Shown: positions 11,847-23,403, numbered from the stretch's first letter. The stretch is 64,000 bases of DNA from Mycolicibacterium neworleansense (GCF_001245615.1 NZ_CWKH01000002.1:992001-1056000); one strand, 5' to 3'. Program-made: numbers and translations. Notes: a model not told the origin generated them from the letters alone.

Positions 11847-12997
11847 GGCTGCACCACCGATATCCGTCCCTGATCGCCGTCGGTCATTCTGATCTCGACC
11901 CGGTTGACCGCCCAGTCCTGCGGAATGTCCTCGCCGACGGCCGCCGTGACCAGCACCTGTTCGGCTTCACCGGCCACGGCCGCCAACGCTTGACGACGCG
12001 CGGTATCCAGCTCGGCGAACACATCGTCGAGCAGGAGCACCGGATCGACGCCGTCCGAACGCAGCAACTCATAGGCACCCAGTCGCAGGGCGAGCGCCAT
12101 CGACCACGATTCGCCGTGGCTGGCAAAACCTTTCGCGGGTTGATCGCCGAGCCACAGCTCGAGATCATCCCGATGGGGACCGACCAGACAGACCCCGCGA
12201 TCCAGCTCGGCGTCACGCCGGCGCGCCAGCGCATCGAGCAACGCGGCCTCGTAGAACTCCGCGGTCTCGAGTCCCGGAGCGTTCTCGATCGCCTCCACAC
12301 TGCTGCGATAGCGGATCGCGGCCGGCCTGCTGGACGGCGCCAACAATTGATAGGCCTTCTGGACCTCGGGGTGCAGCTGCTCGACGAGCGCAATCCTCGC
12401 CGCGATCAGCGCGGCACCGTGGGCGGCGAGGTGTCCGTCCCACACATCGAGGGTGTCCAGGACGCTACGATCGCCTCGATAACGTGCTCCCGCAGCGGTT
12501 TTCAGCAATGCGGTGCGCTGGCGCACCACCTTCTCATAATCGGCGCGGATACCGGCGATGGCCGGCCGGCGGGTGGTGGCCAACTCGTCGAGGTAGCGGC
12601 GCCGTTCACCTGGGTCCCCGCGTACCAGCGCCAGGTCTTCCGGGCTGAACAGCACCGCGCGCAACACCCCGAGGATCTCTCGCGGGGAACGCACCGGCGA
12701 CCGGTTCAGCCGGGCCTTGTTCGCCCGGCCGCTGGTGATCTCGAGATCGACCGCGAGCTCCCGGCCCTCGTTGACCACGATGCTCGAGACGATGGCGCGC
12801 GACGCACCGGCCCGGATCAAGGGAGCGTCGGTAGCGACCCGATGAGAGCTCAGGGTAGCGCAATACCACAGCGCCTCAACGAGATTCGTCTTGCCGAAGC
12901 CGTTCGACCCGACGAATACCGTGCGGCCGGGCTCGAGCTCGAGCTCGACGTGTGCCCAGGACCGGTAGTCGGTCAGTCCCAGGTGACGGACATACAT
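11843..12997 (-). CDS. recF: DNA replication and repair protein RecF
   Basis: A 384-residue SMC-like ATPase that helps load RecA at gapped DNA. It has N-terminal [14 protein letters not shown], Walker [11 protein letters not shown] at about residue 31, a signature region [13 protein letters not shown], and Walker B near the C-terminus, [13 protein letters not shown]. Length is normal. It follows gnd with an 11-nt gap and overlaps dciA by 4 nt, placing it in one minus-strand run dnaN-gnd-recF-dciA. Confidence 0.97.
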   Translation of the reverse strand: MYVRHLGLTDYRSWAHVELELEPGRTVFVGSNGFGKTNLVEALWYCATLSSHRVATDAPLIRAGASRAIVSSIVVNEGRELAVDLEITSGRANKARLNRSPVRSPREILGVLRAVLFSPEDLALVRGDPGERRRYLDELATTRRPAIAGIRADYEKVVRQRTALLKTAAGARYRGDRSVLDTLDVWDGHLAAHGAALIAARIALVEQLHPEVQKAYQLLAPSSRPAAIRYRSSVEAIENAPGLETAEFYEAALLDALARRRDAELDRGVCLVGPHRDDLELWLGDQPAKGFASHGESWSMALALRLGAYELLRSDGVDPVLLLDDVFAELDTARRQALAAVAGEAEQVLVTAAVGEDIPQDWAVNRVEIRMTDGDQGRISVVQP

Positions 12998-13008
12998 CGG
13001 AATGGCGC

Positions 13009-13902
13009 CTAACCGGACTCACTGATCCGGTGCACAGCGTGGCCACCGAACTGGTTGCGCAACGCCGACACCGCTTTCATGGTGGGGGAGTCCTCTTGTC
13101 TCGAGGCGAACCGGGCGAACAACGACGCGGCGATCACCGGCATCGGAACCCGGTGACTGATCGCCTCTTCCACGGTCCAGCGGCCTTCCCCGGAATCCTC
13201 GGTGTACCCGCTGATCGCGGCGAAGCCCGGATCCTCCTTGAGCGCCTTGGCCAACAATTGCTGCAGCCACGACCGCACCACCGTGCCGTTGGTCCAGGCC
13301 TGGATGACGGCCTGGGGATCGGTGATCAGGTCCTCGGCTGCCAGCAGCTCGTACCCCTCGGCGTAGGCGTGCATCAGGCCGTACTCGATGCCGTTGTGCA
13401 CCATCTTGGCGTAGTGCCCGGCGCCGACCGGGCCGGCATGGACGAATCCGTCGGCCACCTCACCCTCGGGCCGCAGCGTGTCGAATATCGGCATGGCTCG
13501 AGCCACATCGGCGTCACTGCCACCGACCATCAGCCCGTAACCCTCGTGCAGCCCCCAGACGCCGCCCGACACACCTGCATCGATGAAGTTGATTCCCTTG
13601 TCGCCCAACAACTTTGCGTGCGGGCCGTCTTCCGTGTAGCGCGAATTGCCACCGTCGATCACCAGATCACCGGCGTCGAGCACATCGGCCAGCGTGACGA
13701 TGGTCTGGTGCGTGACAGTGCCCGAGGGCACCATCACCCAAACCACCCGCGGCGTCTCGAGCGCGGCAGCCAGATCCTCCAGGCTGGCCACATCACTGAC
13801 TTCCGGACGCGGGTCGTATCCCACGACCTCATGGCCACCGGTGCGCAGGCGCTCGCGCATGTTGAAGCCCATCTTGCCCAGGCCCACTAACCCCAGTTGC
13901 AT
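13009..13902 (-). CDS. gnd: 6-phosphogluconate dehydrogenase, decarboxylating, short (GndA/YqeC) type
   Basis: A 297-residue enzyme converting 6-phosphogluconate to ribulose 5-phosphate in the oxidative pentose phosphate pathway. It has N-terminal Rossmann motif GLVGLGKMG (residues 4-12), substrate loop [10 protein letters not shown], catalytic helix [13 protein letters not shown], and a C-terminal helical domain. It belongs to the short, about 300-residue NAD-type class, not the 470-residue E. coli class. The start is ATG 13902 with GAGAGG upstream. Its place between dnaN and recF is typical of rapid growers such as M. smegmatis; the M. tuberculosis cluster lacks it here. Confidence 0.95.
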   Translation of the reverse strand: MQLGLVGLGKMGFNMRERLRTGGHEVVGYDPRPEVSDVASLEDLAAALETPRVVWVMVPSGTVTHQTIVTLADVLDAGDLVIDGGNSRYTEDGPHAKLLGDKGINFIDAGVSGGVWGLHEGYGLMVGGSDADVARAMPIFDTLRPEGEVADGFVHAGPVGAGHYAKMVHNGIEYGLMHAYAEGYELLAAEDLITDPQAVIQAWTNGTVVRSWLQQLLAKALKEDPGFAAISGYTEDSGEGRWTVEEAISHRVPMPVIAASLFARFASRQEDSPTMKAVSALRNQFGGHAVHRISESG

Positions 13903-13927
13903 GTGCGCCCTCTCTCGCAAGCGCCGG

Positions 13928-15121
13928 TCAGCCGGGTAGGCGTACCGGCATCAACAGATAGACGTAATCGGTCTTGGCGGCCGGGAACGGACCCGAACCA
14001 CCACCTGTGACACCATCCTCGCTTGTGGGCCGCAACACTGCGGGCCGGCTCGGCGTGGTGAAACCGAAAGTCACCCGGTCGGAATGCAGCGAGCTCAGCC
14101 CGTCGGTCAGGTAGGTCGGGTTGAACGCGATGGTCAGCGGGTCACCGGCGAACTCGACCGGCAGATCTTCCTCGGCGCGGCCCACGTCGTCGGCACCGGC
14201 CGACAGACGCAGCACGTCATCGCCGAACTCCATCCGGATCTGGGCGCCCCGGTCAGCCACCAGCGCCACACGCTTGATCGCTTCGGTGAGCTCGGCGACA
14301 CCGATCGTGGCCACCGCGGTGTGCTCGGTGGGCAGCAGCTGACGGAACTTCGGGAACTCCGCATCCAGCAGACGCGTCGTGCTGCGCTTGCCGTTGCTGC
14401 GAATACCGAGCAGGCCGTCCTTGCCCACCGAGGCGCCGGAGCCGAGCGACAGGTGCACCTGATTGCCGTCGGTGCCGGCCTTGGCCGCCTCGGCCAGCGT
14501 CTTCGCCGGCACCAGCACGGCCGCCTCGACGTCGGTGGCGCTAGTTTCCCAGGTCAGCTCACGTACGGCCAGCCGGAAGCGGTCGGTCGCGGCCAAAACC
14601 ACTGATTCGCCGGAGATCTCGACCCGGATACCGGTCAGCATGGGCAACGTGTCATCACGGCCGGCGGCGACGGCCACCTGCCCGATCGCCTCGGCGAACA
14701 GGTCGGAGGACACCACGCCGGTCTCTTCCGGCAGGGTCGGCAGCGCGGGGTAATCCTCGACCGCCAGGGTCGGCAGCGAGAACCGGGCGCTGCCACAGGT
14801 CAGCGCGACCCGGGTGCCCTCGACGCTCAGCTCGACCGGCTTGGCCGGCAGCGCCTTGGTGATGTCAGACAACAACCGCCCTGACACCAAAACGCTTCCG
14901 GGAGAAGCGATTTCGGCGCTGACACGGACTTCGGCGGAAACTTCGTAGTCGAATCCGGAGATGGTCAGACCGTCGTCGGTGCCGGTCAGCAGGACGCCGG
15001 CCAGCACCGGGATGGTGGGCCGGGTCGGCAGATTGCGGGCTACCCAGGCCACCGCGTCCGCGAAGTCCTCACGCACCACGCGGAACTTCAAGTCGGTCAG
15101 CCCAGCCGTCGTCGTCGCCAC
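13928..15121 (-). CDS. dnaN: DNA polymerase III beta subunit (sliding clamp)
   Basis: A 397-residue sliding clamp that tethers DNA polymerase to DNA, with three repeated clamp domains. Typical pieces are [51 protein letters not shown], and the C-terminal [13 protein letters not shown] forming the partner-binding cleft. It starts at GTG 15121 and borders oriC. gnd follows after a 25-nt gap. Confidence 0.98.
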   Translation of the reverse strand: MATTTAGLTDLKFRVVREDFADAVAWVARNLPTRPTIPVLAGVLLTGTDDGLTISGFDYEVSAEVRVSAEIASPGSVLVSGRLLSDITKALPAKPVELSVEGTRVALTCGSARFSLPTLAVEDYPALPTLPEETGVVSSDLFAEAIGQVAVAAGRDDTLPMLTGIRVEISGESVVLAATDRFRLAVRELTWETSATDVEAAVLVPAKTLAEAAKAGTDGNQVHLSLGSGASVGKDGLLGIRSNGKRSTTRLLDAEFPKFRQLLPTEHTAVATIGVAELTEAIKRVALVADRGAQIRMEFGDDVLRLSAGADDVGRAEEDLPVEFAGDPLTIAFNPTYLTDGLSSLHSDRVTFGFTTPSRPAVLRPTSEDGVTGGGSGPFPAAKTDYVYLLMPVRLPG

Positions 15122-15342
15122 GTGCTATGCGCCCCTTCGATGATCCCCATAACGAGCTCTACCAGCGTCTTCCGAAAACCACACCACGCAGCATGACGCT
15201 GAATGACAAAGCTGGAAACCGCTGTCGATGAACCACCGTAGAGCTTTCCGCATCAACTTGAAAGCTAATCCATCGGGGTGACATGAGCGCCGGCTCGTGG
15301 TTCTCGAGCCGGATCGGACGTGTGGTTCGTGCGGTGTCCCCA

Positions 15343-15399
15343 AGCCCCTTCTTCTAGAAAGAATTCTTAGAAGATATTTGAGTAACAGTATTAGGGGCT
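15343..15399. other. AT-rich candidate DNA-unwinding element of oriC
   Basis: AGCCCC (15343-15348) and GGGGCT (15394-15399) form an inverted repeat flanking a 45-bp AT-rich segment. The segment contains the near-palindrome at 15351-15373 centred on AAGAATTCTT, followed by AAGATATTTGAGTAACAGTA. It is the most AT-rich tract in the origin. Its role as the unwinding element is inference. Confidence 0.6.
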
Positions 15400-15494
15400 G
15401 TGCAAACTGGGGATGAACCGGTGTTTGCCCAGTACCGTCGGTGTGTCGCTCTGTGAGTCCGCTGTGGAGACCGGTGGACGGACCGGCGCTCGAG

Positions 15495-15574
15495 TGTGGA
15501 CAGAGCGGTGTGTGTGGATGATTTTGTCATTCATCCCGTGGTTTGCCCGCAGGTTGTGCACAGCCGTATCCACA
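15495..15574. promoter_or_regulatory. Cluster of DnaA boxes in oriC
   Basis: Near-consensus 9-mers are visible: TGTGGACAG (15495-15503, minus CTGTCCACA), TGTGGATGA (15513-15521, minus TCATCCACA), TTGTGCACA (15554-15562, plus) and GTATCCACA (15566-15574, plus). Mycobacterial DnaA prefers TTGTCCACA and tolerates such one- or two-base variants. Orientation is mixed, as in known mycobacterial origins. Confidence 0.7.
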
Positions 15575-15752
15575 ACGCTCAGCTGTGACAAGAGATGCGT
15601 AACGAGGCGCAAGTTGTTACAAGATTTTTCGCCGGACGGGCCTGCAGAGACCACGATGTGAGACGCCGCGGGGCCCTGGGGTGTCGTCCGGACGACAAAA
15701 TGTGGTCCCGCCGGCGCACTCGCGCGGGGGACCGGAGACATACAGCGGGGAG

Positions 15753-17267
15753 TCAGCGCTTGGCGCGCTGGCGAATCCGGGTGGTGAGTTCTTTCACGTG
15801 GTCGAAGACCTCACGCCGCTCGGCCATCTCGCCGCGGATCTTCTTCTCCGCGTACATCACCGTGGTGTGGTCACGCCCGAACGCCTGGCCGATCTTGGGC
15901 AGGGACAGATCGGTGAGCTCACGGCACAGATACATGGCGATCTGGCGGGACTGCGCCAGCGCACGGGTCTTACCGGGCCCGCGCAGTTCCTCGACGGTGG
16001 TCTCGAAGTATTCGGCGGTGGCCGCCATGATCGCGGCGGTACTGATCTGCATGGTCGTGGCGTCGGCGATGAGATCGCGCAACACGACTTCGGCCAGTGA
16101 CTTGTCGATCCGGGTCTTGTTCAGCGAGGCGAAGGCAGTGACACGGATGAGCGCACCCTCGAGTTCGCGGATGTTGCGTTCGATGCTGCTGGCGATGAGC
16201 TCGAGCACGTCATCGGGCACGTCCAGACGATCCATCTGCGCCTTCTTACGAAGGATCGCGATGCGCGTCTCCAGCTCGGGCGGCTGGACATCGGTGATCA
16301 GGCCCCACTCGAAGCGGGTACGCAGCCGGTCCTCGAGGGTGGCCAGCTGCTTGGGCGGGCGGTCCGAGGAGATGACGATCTGCTTGTTGGCGTTGTGCAG
16401 CGTGTTGAAGGTGTGGAAGAACTCTTCCTGGATACCTTCCTTGCCTTCGATGAACTGGATGTCGTCGACGAGCAGGATGTCGATGTCGCGGTAACTGCGC
16501 TTGAACGAGGCCTTGCGGTCGTCGCGCAGCGAGTTGATGAAGTCGTTCGTGAATTCCTCTGTGGAGACGTACTTCACGCGCATACCGGGGAAGAGACGTT
16601 GCGCATAGTTTCCGGCCGCGTGCAGCAGATGCGTCTTCCCGAGGCCGGATTCACCCCAGATGAACAACGGGTTGTAGGCCCGCGCGGGTGCTTCGGCGAT
16701 GGCCAGGGTGGCGGCATGGGCGAAGCGGTTGGACGCACCGATGACGAAGGTGTCGAAGGTGTAGCGCCGGTTGAGGTTGACCGCGTTGTCGTCGCTCACG
16801 GTGGAGTCACGCTGCGGGCTGCTGAAGTAGGTGGGCCAGGTCTCTTCCACGCTGACCTTGGCGGCGCTGTCGTCGTCGATCTCGTCGGCGTCGACGGCCG
16901 GCTCCACGGCGACGGCCGGGGTATCGGCCGTCTCGGCGGGGGAGTCCTCGGGTTCCTCGGAAGGGGTGGCGATGCGCACACCCAGCTCGACGCGCTGTCC
17001 GAGTTTGCGACTCAGCGCATTGATGATGGGTTCGCGGAGGTGACGCTCGATCTCGTTCTGGACGAAGGTGGTGGGAACTGAGAGCAGAGCAAACCCCTCG
17101 GCGATCACGAGCGGTTCTACGAGCTTGAGCCAGGCCCTTTGCTGAGGGGTCAGCTGAGGGGCGGCTGGATCACCGGCGAGACCGGACTCCGGATCGCGAT
17201 CGCCGTTGAGTTCGGCTACGACGCTGTTCCAGACGGCGACGAATGGTGGGTCGGGGTCCGCTGTCAA
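15753..17267 (-). CDS. dnaA: Chromosomal replication initiator DnaA
   Basis: A 504-residue initiator. Domain I (residues 1-90) binds partners and domain II (about 90-160) is an acidic linker. Domain III is an AAA+ ATPase with Walker [13 protein letters not shown] at about residue 200, Walker [10 protein letters not shown] and sensor motifs SSDRPPKQL. Domain IV is the DNA-binding helix-turn-helix with the signature [10 protein letters not shown]. It starts at TTG 17267, the same unusual start known for mycobacterial dnaA, giving MTADPDPPF. DnaA boxes 67-87 nt upstream suggest autoregulation. It is divergent from rpmH. Confidence 0.98.
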   Translation of the reverse strand: MTADPDPPFVAVWNSVVAELNGDRDPESGLAGDPAAPQLTPQQRAWLKLVEPLVIAEGFALLSVPTTFVQNEIERHLREPIINALSRKLGQRVELGVRIATPSEEPEDSPAETADTPAVAVEPAVDADEIDDDSAAKVSVEETWPTYFSSPQRDSTVSDDNAVNLNRRYTFDTFVIGASNRFAHAATLAIAEAPARAYNPLFIWGESGLGKTHLLHAAGNYAQRLFPGMRVKYVSTEEFTNDFINSLRDDRKASFKRSYRDIDILLVDDIQFIEGKEGIQEEFFHTFNTLHNANKQIVISSDRPPKQLATLEDRLRTRFEWGLITDVQPPELETRIAILRKKAQMDRLDVPDDVLELIASSIERNIRELEGALIRVTAFASLNKTRIDKSLAEVVLRDLIADATTMQISTAAIMAATAEYFETTVEELRGPGKTRALAQSRQIAMYLCRELTDLSLPKIGQAFGRDHTTVMYAEKKIRGEMAERREVFDHVKELTTRIRQRAKR

Positions 17268-17782
17268 CGACCGTTTCCCCCTTTGAGGTGCTTCGAGGTC
17301 GACCCGGTGACGACCAAAAAGAACGATGACGAACTGTCCACATATTTATCCACAGCTTGTGGAGAAAGGACAGTCGTCGTCGCTCTGTTGTCTGTTGTGA
17401 GAGCGTCGTGGCCGGGGTCCGTCACGCGATGTGAGGGTTGGCGGCGGAGCGACGTCCTCATCTTATTGTCCGGGGCCGATCCAGGCGCGGAACGGCATTG
17501 CCAGAAGCTAACAGTTTTCTCTCGATGTGCCAACAGTTCTGCAACATCGAATGCCGACGATGTAGGCGGTTCGGCGCAGGTTTGACCGAGGGAAATCTCA
17601 TCAGTACCCTCGAGCAGTCGCCCGCACGTGGCGATACGGCTGCGCCCGGGAGGTTCCGGAGAACGCGCCGGTTAGTAAAGCACGACGGACGAGCTTAAAC
17701 CGAGCTTGCACGGTGACCGTGTTCTCAACGACATTTTGTCGTCGGTGAGCGCGGGCGCCAAATGGAACAAGGAGAGATTGAC
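17268..17782. promoter_or_regulatory. dnaA-rpmH divergent promoter region with DnaA boxes
   Basis: A 515-bp gene-free region between divergent dnaA and rpmH. It holds CTGTCCACA (17334-17342) and the perfect DnaA 9-mer TTATCCACA (17346-17354), followed by CTTGTGGAGA. These sit upstream of the dnaA start and are likely to mediate DnaA autoregulation. The rpmH promoter should lie in the right half. I see no further gene. Confidence 0.75.
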
Positions 17783-17926
17783 GTGGCCAAGGGCAAGCGG
17801 ACCTTCCAGCCCAACAACCGCCGCCGTGCGCGCGTGCATGGGTTCCGGCTGCGGATGCGCACTCGCGCCGGCCGCGCCATCGTCGCCAACCGTCGTAGCA
17901 AGGGCCGTCGCGCACTCACTGCGTGA
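17783..17926 (+). CDS. rpmH: 50S ribosomal protein bL34
   Basis: A 47-residue basic protein with the invariant L34 pattern [20 protein letters not shown], then [18 protein letters not shown]. It is a structural component of the 50S subunit. It starts at GTG 17783 with CAAGGAG 10 nt upstream. It opens the rpmH-rnpA-yidD-yidC-jag run. Confidence 0.98.
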
Positions 17927-17947
17927 TACGACGCAGGATCTAGCGCG

Positions 17948-18304
17948 GTGCTTCCGGCTCGTTACCGGATGAGGCGGTCCGCGGAGTTCAGTGCCACCGT
18001 CAGTCGTGGCGTGCGTGCGGTCCAACCTGACGTTGTCGTACACGCGCTACACGAGGGGACGGACGCTACCGGCCCGCGGGTCGGTCTGATCGTGTCCAAA
18101 GCCGTCGGTAACGCGGTGGAACGCCACCGCGTATCCCGGCGGCTTCGTCACGCCGCCCGCACCGTCATCCCGCGGCTCGATGCCACCGATCTGGTGGTGA
18201 TCCGGGCCCGTGCGGGAAGCAGTGCCGCACCCTCGCCTCAACTGGAGCAGCAGTTGCAGCGCGCTCTCGAGCGCCTGGAGTCGCGGCGCAGGACGTCACC
18301 ATGA
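17948..18304 (+). CDS. rnpA: Ribonuclease P protein component
   Basis: A 118-residue protein subunit of RNase P, which trims tRNA 5' leaders together with the catalytic RNA. It shows N-terminal [14 protein letters not shown], the central strand [23 protein letters not shown] carrying the RNR-type RNA-binding helix, and [10 protein letters not shown]. It starts at GTG 17948, 21 nt after rpmH, and overlaps yidD by 4 nt. Confidence 0.97.
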   Translation: MLPARYRMRRSAEFSATVSRGVRAVQPDVVVHALHEGTDATGPRVGLIVSKAVGNAVERHRVSRRLRHAARTVIPRLDATDLVVIRARAGSSAAPSPQLEQQLQRALERLESRRRTSP

Positions 18305-18657
18305 TCCGCAGGGCGGGTGCCGGTGCGGCCCGCGGTGCGATCTTCCTGATCCAGGTCTATCGCCACGCGATCTCTCCGTACCGGCCGCCGTCTTGCCGGT
18401 TCATCCCGACCTGCAGTCAGTACGCGGTCGACGCCCTCACCAAGTACGGCGTGTTCCGCGGTGCGTGGCTGGCATCGATCCGGCTCCTCAAATGCGGGCC
18501 ATGGCATCCGGGCGGATGGGATCCGATTCCGGAACGGTGCCCCCACGATCACGAGTCCGTCGGTTCTGACGAGACCGTTCCTGGCGAAATAGCCGCCGCC
18601 GAAAACCCTGTCTGGGAAACCCCAGCGGAGCGAGGGGAGAGCAAGTCGCGTGTTTAA
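18301..18657 (+). CDS. yidD: Membrane protein insertion efficiency factor YidD
   Basis: A 118-residue protein with the YidD core: [27 protein letters not shown] and [16 protein letters not shown], including the conserved Cys residues. It is a small membrane-associated protein that assists YidC-dependent insertion. Its ATG overlaps the rnpA stop (ATGA), and its 3' end overlaps the yidC start by 8 nt. This indicates tight translational coupling. The C-terminal 40 residues are a poorly conserved tail. Confidence 0.95.
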   Translation: MIRRAGAGAARGAIFLIQVYRHAISPYRPPSCRFIPTCSQYAVDALTKYGVFRGAWLASIRLLKCGPWHPGGWDPIPERCPHDHESVGSDETVPGEIAAAENPVWETPAERGESKSRV

Positions 18658-19729
18658 TTGGTTCAGCCTGGACATCATCTATTACCCGGTGTCGGCGATC
18701 ATGTGGGTTTGGTACAAGGCATTCGCCTTCCTGCTCGGCCCCGAGAACTTCTTCGCCTGGGCGCTGTCGGTGATGTTCCTGGTGTTCACCCTGCGCGCGA
18801 TCCTCTACAAGCCGTTCGTCAAGCAGATCCGCACCACGCGGCAGATGCAGGAACTGCAGCCGCAGATCAAGGCGCTGCAGAAGAAGTACGGCAAGGACCG
18901 TCAGCGCATGGCGCTGGAGATGCAGAAGCTGCAGCGCGAGCACGGGTTCAACCCGATCCTCGGCTGTCTGCCGATGTTGGCGCAGGTGCCGGTGTTCCTC
19001 GGCCTGTACCACGTGTTGATGTCCTTCAACCGGACCCAGACCGGCATCGGCCGGCTCGGGTTGTCGGTGGAGGAGAACCGCAGCCTGCCCAACTACGTCT
19101 TCAGTGCGACCGACGTCGGTCACTTCCTGGACGCCAACCTCTTCGGTGCACCGCTCGGCGCGACGATGATCCAGCAGCACGGGCTCGAGGCGTTCACCGA
19201 ATTCAACCGGCTGGCCGTGATCGCGGTCGGCGTGCCGATCATGATCCTGGCCGGCATCGCCACGCACTTCAACAGCCGGGCCTCGGTGGCGCGCCAGAGC
19301 GTGGAAGCGGCCTCCAACCCGCAGACCGCGATGATGAACAAGCTCGCGCTCTATGTGTTCCCCCTCGGTGTGGTCGTCGGTGGCCCGTTCCTTCCGTTGG
19401 CCGTGATCATCTACTGGCTGTCCAACAACATCTGGACTTACGGTCAGCAGCACTACGTGTTCGGGATGATCGAGAAGGAAGAAGAAGCCAAGAAGGCCGA
19501 AGCGCTCGAACGGCGGTCGGCGAATGCGCCCGCCCCCGGTGCCAAACCCAACCGCGCCCGCAAGGGTGACGCCGCGAGCGCGGCCGAGACCCCTGACGCG
19601 ACGGCCGCCGAGCCGGACACGAATGCGGCGCAGACCGAGGCCCAGGGCGACACGGCAGGTGGATCGGGAGGGCCGAGCGTGAGCCGCACGCCCAAGCCCG
19701 GTGCACGCCCCAAGAAGCGGAAACGGTGA
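18650..19729 (+). CDS. yidC: Membrane protein insertase YidC
   Basis: A 359-residue Oxa1/YidC-type insertase. The five-helix core begins with [23 protein letters not shown] and [23 protein letters not shown]. The cytoplasmic coiled-coil hairpin ([19 protein letters not shown]) and [19 protein letters not shown] follow. The C-terminal 80 residues are a charged Ala/Pro-rich tail ending PKKRKR, suited to ribosome contact. It starts at GTG 18650 within yidD and inserts membrane proteins with or without SecYEG. Confidence 0.96.
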   Translation: MFNWFSLDIIYYPVSAIMWVWYKAFAFLLGPENFFAWALSVMFLVFTLRAILYKPFVKQIRTTRQMQELQPQIKALQKKYGKDRQRMALEMQKLQREHGFNPILGCLPMLAQVPVFLGLYHVLMSFNRTQTGIGRLGLSVEENRSLPNYVFSATDVGHFLDANLFGAPLGATMIQQHGLEAFTEFNRLAVIAVGVPIMILAGIATHFNSRASVARQSVEAASNPQTAMMNKLALYVFPLGVVVGGPFLPLAVIIYWLSNNIWTYGQQHYVFGMIEKEEEAKKAEALERRSANAPAPGAKPNRARKGDAASAAETPDATAAEPDTNAAQTEAQGDTAGGSGGPSVSRTPKPGARPKKRKR

Positions 19730-19768
19730 CCAGTTCTCACACTGGCTACAAGTAGGGAGAAGACGGAT

Positions 19769-20314
19769 ATGACGGACGCACAGACGACCGAGCCCGGCGC
19801 CGAGCTGGAGGAGGACACCACCCAGTCCGCGCCGAAGAGCGAGGACGACCTGGAGGAGCGCTTGGTCGCGGAAGGCGAGATCGCCGGCGACTACCTCGAG
19901 GAGCTGCTCGACCTGCTCGACTTCGACGGCGATATCGACCTCGATGTCGAAGGCGACCGGGCCGTGGTGAGCATCGACGGCGGGGGAGACCTGAGCAAGC
20001 TGGTGGGCCGCAAGGGAGAGGTGCTCGACGCCCTCCAGGAGCTGACCCGGCTGGCGGTGCACCAGAAGACCGGTGAGCGCAGCCGCCTGATGCTGGACAT
20101 CGCACGGTGGCGTCGCCGTCGTCGCGACGAGCTCGCTGCGCTGGGCGACAAGGTGGCCCGTCGTGTGCTGGAGTCGGGCGAGCGTGAGGAGCTGGCTCCG
20201 ATGACGCCGTTCGAGCGCAAGATCGTTCACGACGCAGTCGCCGCGGTCGACGGAGTCCGCAGCGAGAGCGAGGGCGTGGAGCCGTCGCGCCGCGTCGTCG
20301 TTCTGCTTGGCTGA
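19769..20314 (+). CDS. Jag/KhpB family KH-R3H RNA-binding protein
   Basis: A 181-residue protein with an acidic N-terminal 40 residues. A KH-like domain (DIDLDVEGDRAVVSIDGGGDLSKLVGRKGEVLDALQEL) and an R3H domain (REELAPMTPFERKIVHDAVAAVDGV) follow. The family (Jag, SpoIIIJ-associated, KhpB) binds RNA and influences cell division and elongation. The homologue in M. tuberculosis is Rv3920c. The start ATG 19769 is preceded by a purine-rich GGAGAAGACGG. It lies 39 nt after yidC in the same run. Confidence 0.93.
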   Translation: MTDAQTTEPGAELEEDTTQSAPKSEDDLEERLVAEGEIAGDYLEELLDLLDFDGDIDLDVEGDRAVVSIDGGGDLSKLVGRKGEVLDALQELTRLAVHQKTGERSRLMLDIARWRRRRRDELAALGDKVARRVLESGEREELAPMTPFERKIVHDAVAAVDGVRSESEGVEPSRRVVVLLG

Positions 20315-20360
20315 GTTTTAGTTACAAAGGTGTAGTTCGTTTGCGGCGACGGTGCCGTAG

Positions 20361-21089
<729 letters not shown>

Positions 21090-21091
21090 GG

Positions 21092-22078
21092 ATGGGTTCT
21101 GATCGGCAGGCAACCGTTGGTGCGGATGCTACGCCCGCCGTTTCACGTGAAACGGTTTCACGTGAAACATGGAACACCGGCGGGGGCGCCGCGTGGTCCA
21201 CTGACGCCAGCATGGACACCCCGATCGCCGCCGAGGCGGAGCAGGCGACCCGTGTGCTGCACACGTCGCATGGTCAGCTTCCCCGGCCGTCGCGCCAGCG
21301 GGTGTTCACGATCGCCAACCAAAAGGGCGGCGTGGGCAAGACGACCACCGCGGTGAACGTCGCCGCCGCGCTCGCGCTGCAGGGGTTGCGGACCTTGGTG
21401 ATCGATCTCGATCCGCAGGGCAACGCCAGCACGGCTCTCGGCATCGAGCACCGTCCCGGCACCCCGTCCTCGTACGAGGTACTCATCGGAGACATCCCGG
21501 TGGAGGAAGCTCTTCAGCAGAGCCCGCACAGCGACCGGTTGTTCTGCATCCCTGCGACCATCGATCTGGCCGGTGCCGAGATCGAGTTGGTCAGCATGGT
21601 GGCTCGCGAGGGCCGGCTCCGGGCCGCGCTCGCCGCCCTGGCGAACCACAACTTCGACTACGTGTTCATCGACTGCCCGCCGTCCCTCGGCTTGTTGACC
21701 ATCAACGCTCTGGTGGCCGCTCCCGAGGTGCTGATCCCCATCCAGTGCGAGTACTACGCGCTGGAAGGTGTGGGGCAGCTGCTGCGGAACATCGAGATGG
21801 TGAAGGCGCATCTGAACCCGGAGCTGTCGGTGTCCACTGTGATACTGACGATGTACGACGGCCGGACCAAGCTGGCGGATCAGGTCGCCGAGGATGTACG
21901 CGAGCACTTCGGGGACAAGGTGTTGCGCACCGTCATCCCGCGCAGCGTGAAGGTGTCGGAGGCTCCCGGATACGGAATGACGATCCTCGATTACGATCCG
22001 GGTTCCCGCGGCGCGCTGAGCTACCTCGATGCGAGCCGTGAGATCGCAGAACGCGGGGCACCGCCCCGTGCTCAGTAG
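21092..22078 (+). CDS. parA: Chromosome-partitioning ATPase ParA (Soj)
   Basis: A 328-residue Walker-type ParA ATPase that moves ParB-parS complexes to the new pole. The deviant Walker A is KGGVGKTT at residues 78-85, with the switch pieces DLDPQGNASTALG and FIDCPPSLGLLT, and IPRSVKVSEAPGYGMTI. It has a mycobacterial N-terminal extension of about 65 residues. Two parS sites lie in this extension, encoding VSRETVSRET. The start ATG 21092 has AGGAG 6 nt upstream. ATG 21086, overlapping the rsmG stop, is an alternative. Confidence 0.95.
   Translation: MGSDRQATVGADATPAVSRETVSRETWNTGGGAAWSTDASMDTPIAAEAEQATRVLHTSHGQLPRPSRQRVFTIANQKGGVGKTTTAVNVAAALALQGLRTLVIDLDPQGNASTALGIEHRPGTPSSYEVLIGDIPVEEALQQSPHSDRLFCIPATIDLAGAEIELVSMVAREGRLRAALAALANHNFDYVFIDCPPSLGLLTINALVAAPEVLIPIQCEYYALEGVGQLLRNIEMVKAHLNPELSVSTVILTMYDGRTKLADQVAEDVREHFGDKVLRTVIPRSVKVSEAPGYGMTILDYDPGSRGALSYLDASREIAERGAPPRAQ
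21139..21169. other. parS: Tandem parS sites 2 and 3 (inside parA)
   Basis: CGTTTCACGTGAAACG (21139-21154) and GGTTTCACGTGAAACA (21154-21169) are two 16-bp parS sites sharing one base. Their 14-bp cores GTTTCACGTGAAAC are perfect and identical. They are in phase with the parA reading frame and encode a repeated VSRET. Confidence 0.95.
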
Positions 22079-22140
22079 GCGCCAGTAACCAACAGCAGTA
22101 GAACCAAACAGCGGACGGCAGCGATGAGCAGGAGACGACC

Positions 22141-23181
22141 ATGAATCAGCCGGCACGGAAGCGGAGCGGCCTGGGCAGGGGACTGGCGGCCCTCATTCCG
22201 ACTGGTCCCGCTGAGGACGGCACCGACGCCCTGAGTCCCCGGATCGGCTCGAACGCTGCCGACGTTCTACTCGGTCCGGCGTCCACCCCGGGTGACTCGG
22301 GAGCGCCGGGCGGTCCGCCCGCGTCCACCGTGCCCGACGGGGCCGACCCGGTCCTGTCCAACGATGTCGGCGCCACGTACCGCGAGATCGACCCCAGCCT
22401 GATCCAGCCGAATCCTCGTCAGCCTCGCCAGGTGTTCGATGAAGAGGCGCTGAGCGAGCTGGTGCACTCGATCCGCGAGTTCGGCTTGATGCAGCCGATC
22501 GTTGTCCGCGCGGTCCAGGAGAACGGTGAATCCCGCTACCAGCTGGTGATGGGGGAGCGGCGCTGGCGCGCCGCCCAGGAGGCGGGCCTGGAAGCGATCC
22601 CGGCGATCGTCCGCGAGACCGGCGACGACAGCATGCTGCGCGACGCATTGCTCGAGAACATCCACCGCGTTCAGCTCAACCCGTTGGAAGAGGCCGCCGC
22701 CTACCAACAGCTGCTCGACGAGTTCGAAGTCACCCACGATGAACTCGCCGCCCGGATCGGGCGCTCGCGGCCGCTGATCTCCAACATGATCCGGTTGCTG
22801 CGGCTGCCGATCGCCGTGCAGCGGCGCGTCGCCGCGGGTGTGCTGTCCGCGGGCCACGCGCGCGCCCTGCTCGCCCTGGAAGGCGGACCGGAGAAGCAGG
22901 AAGAGCTGGCCGCCCGCATCGTCGCGGAGGGGATGTCGGTGCGGGCCACCGAGGAGGCCGTCACCCTGGCCAATCGTGACGGCAACACCGCTCCGCCTGC
23001 CCCGCGGCGGAAGCCGATCCAGATGCCCGGTCTGCAGGACGTTGCTGAACGGCTGTCATCAGCGTTCGACACCCGCGTCACGGTGAGCCTCGGCAAACGA
23101 AAAGGCAAGATTGTGGTCGAGTTCGGGTCGGTCGACGATCTACAGCGCATTGTCGAAATCATGAGCGCGGAAGAGCACTGA
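22141..23181 (+). CDS. parB: Chromosome-partitioning protein ParB (Spo0J)
   Basis: A 346-residue CTP-dependent DNA clamp that loads at parS. The N-terminal ParA-activating peptide is [15 protein letters not shown]. The ParB/Srx CTPase domain begins [17 protein letters not shown] and has the CTP motif GERRWRAAQ at about residue 138. A helix-turn-helix parS reader follows ([20 protein letters not shown]), then the C-terminal dimerisation domain ([20 protein letters not shown]). It lies 62 nt after parA. The right-hand 222-bp gap to the next gene shows no further coding sequence. Confidence 0.97.
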   Translation: MNQPARKRSGLGRGLAALIPTGPAEDGTDALSPRIGSNAADVLLGPASTPGDSGAPGGPPASTVPDGADPVLSNDVGATYREIDPSLIQPNPRQPRQVFDEEALSELVHSIREFGLMQPIVVRAVQENGESRYQLVMGERRWRAAQEAGLEAIPAIVRETGDDSMLRDALLENIHRVQLNPLEEAAAYQQLLDEFEVTHDELAARIGRSRPLISNMIRLLRLPIAVQRRVAAGVLSAGHARALLALEGGPEKQEELAARIVAEGMSVRATEEAVTLANRDGNTAPPAPRRKPIQMPGLQDVAERLSSAFDTRVTVSLGKRKGKIVVEFGSVDDLQRIVEIMSAEEH

Positions 23182-23403
23182 AAACCCACGACCAAGGACA
23201 CCAGGTTGTTCCGTCACTGTGACACATCAGTGATCAGCGTCTGCGATCGCGAGCGCCACATGGCGCAAAGCATCTGTGCGGCATAGCATTTCACTTCAGA
23301 GGCGGAGCTCGATGAGATTTTCGGGGCGCAGTGGGCCGACTCCGGCGGACTCTCCTATTCTTGAGGGGCAGCCACGCACACAGTGTGAAAGCCAGGGACC
23401 TCA

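Larger units (their letters stand above)
15122..15752. other. oriC: dnaA-dnaN intergenic replication origin
   Basis: A 631-bp gene-free interval between dnaN and dnaA, the standard position of the mycobacterial origin. It contains an AT-rich stretch (15351-15393) in an otherwise GC-rich genome. It also has several near-consensus DnaA 9-mers clustered at 15495-15574, and a hairpin CCGGCTCG / CGAGCCGG at 15290-15312 next to dnaN. No coding capacity with a credible ribosome site is visible. Assignment rests on synteny plus motifs. Confidence 0.9.

Noticed and set aside
18488..20230. A 580-codon minus-strand open frame
   Set aside because: It runs opposite yidD, yidC and jag. It is a shadow of three well-supported genes.
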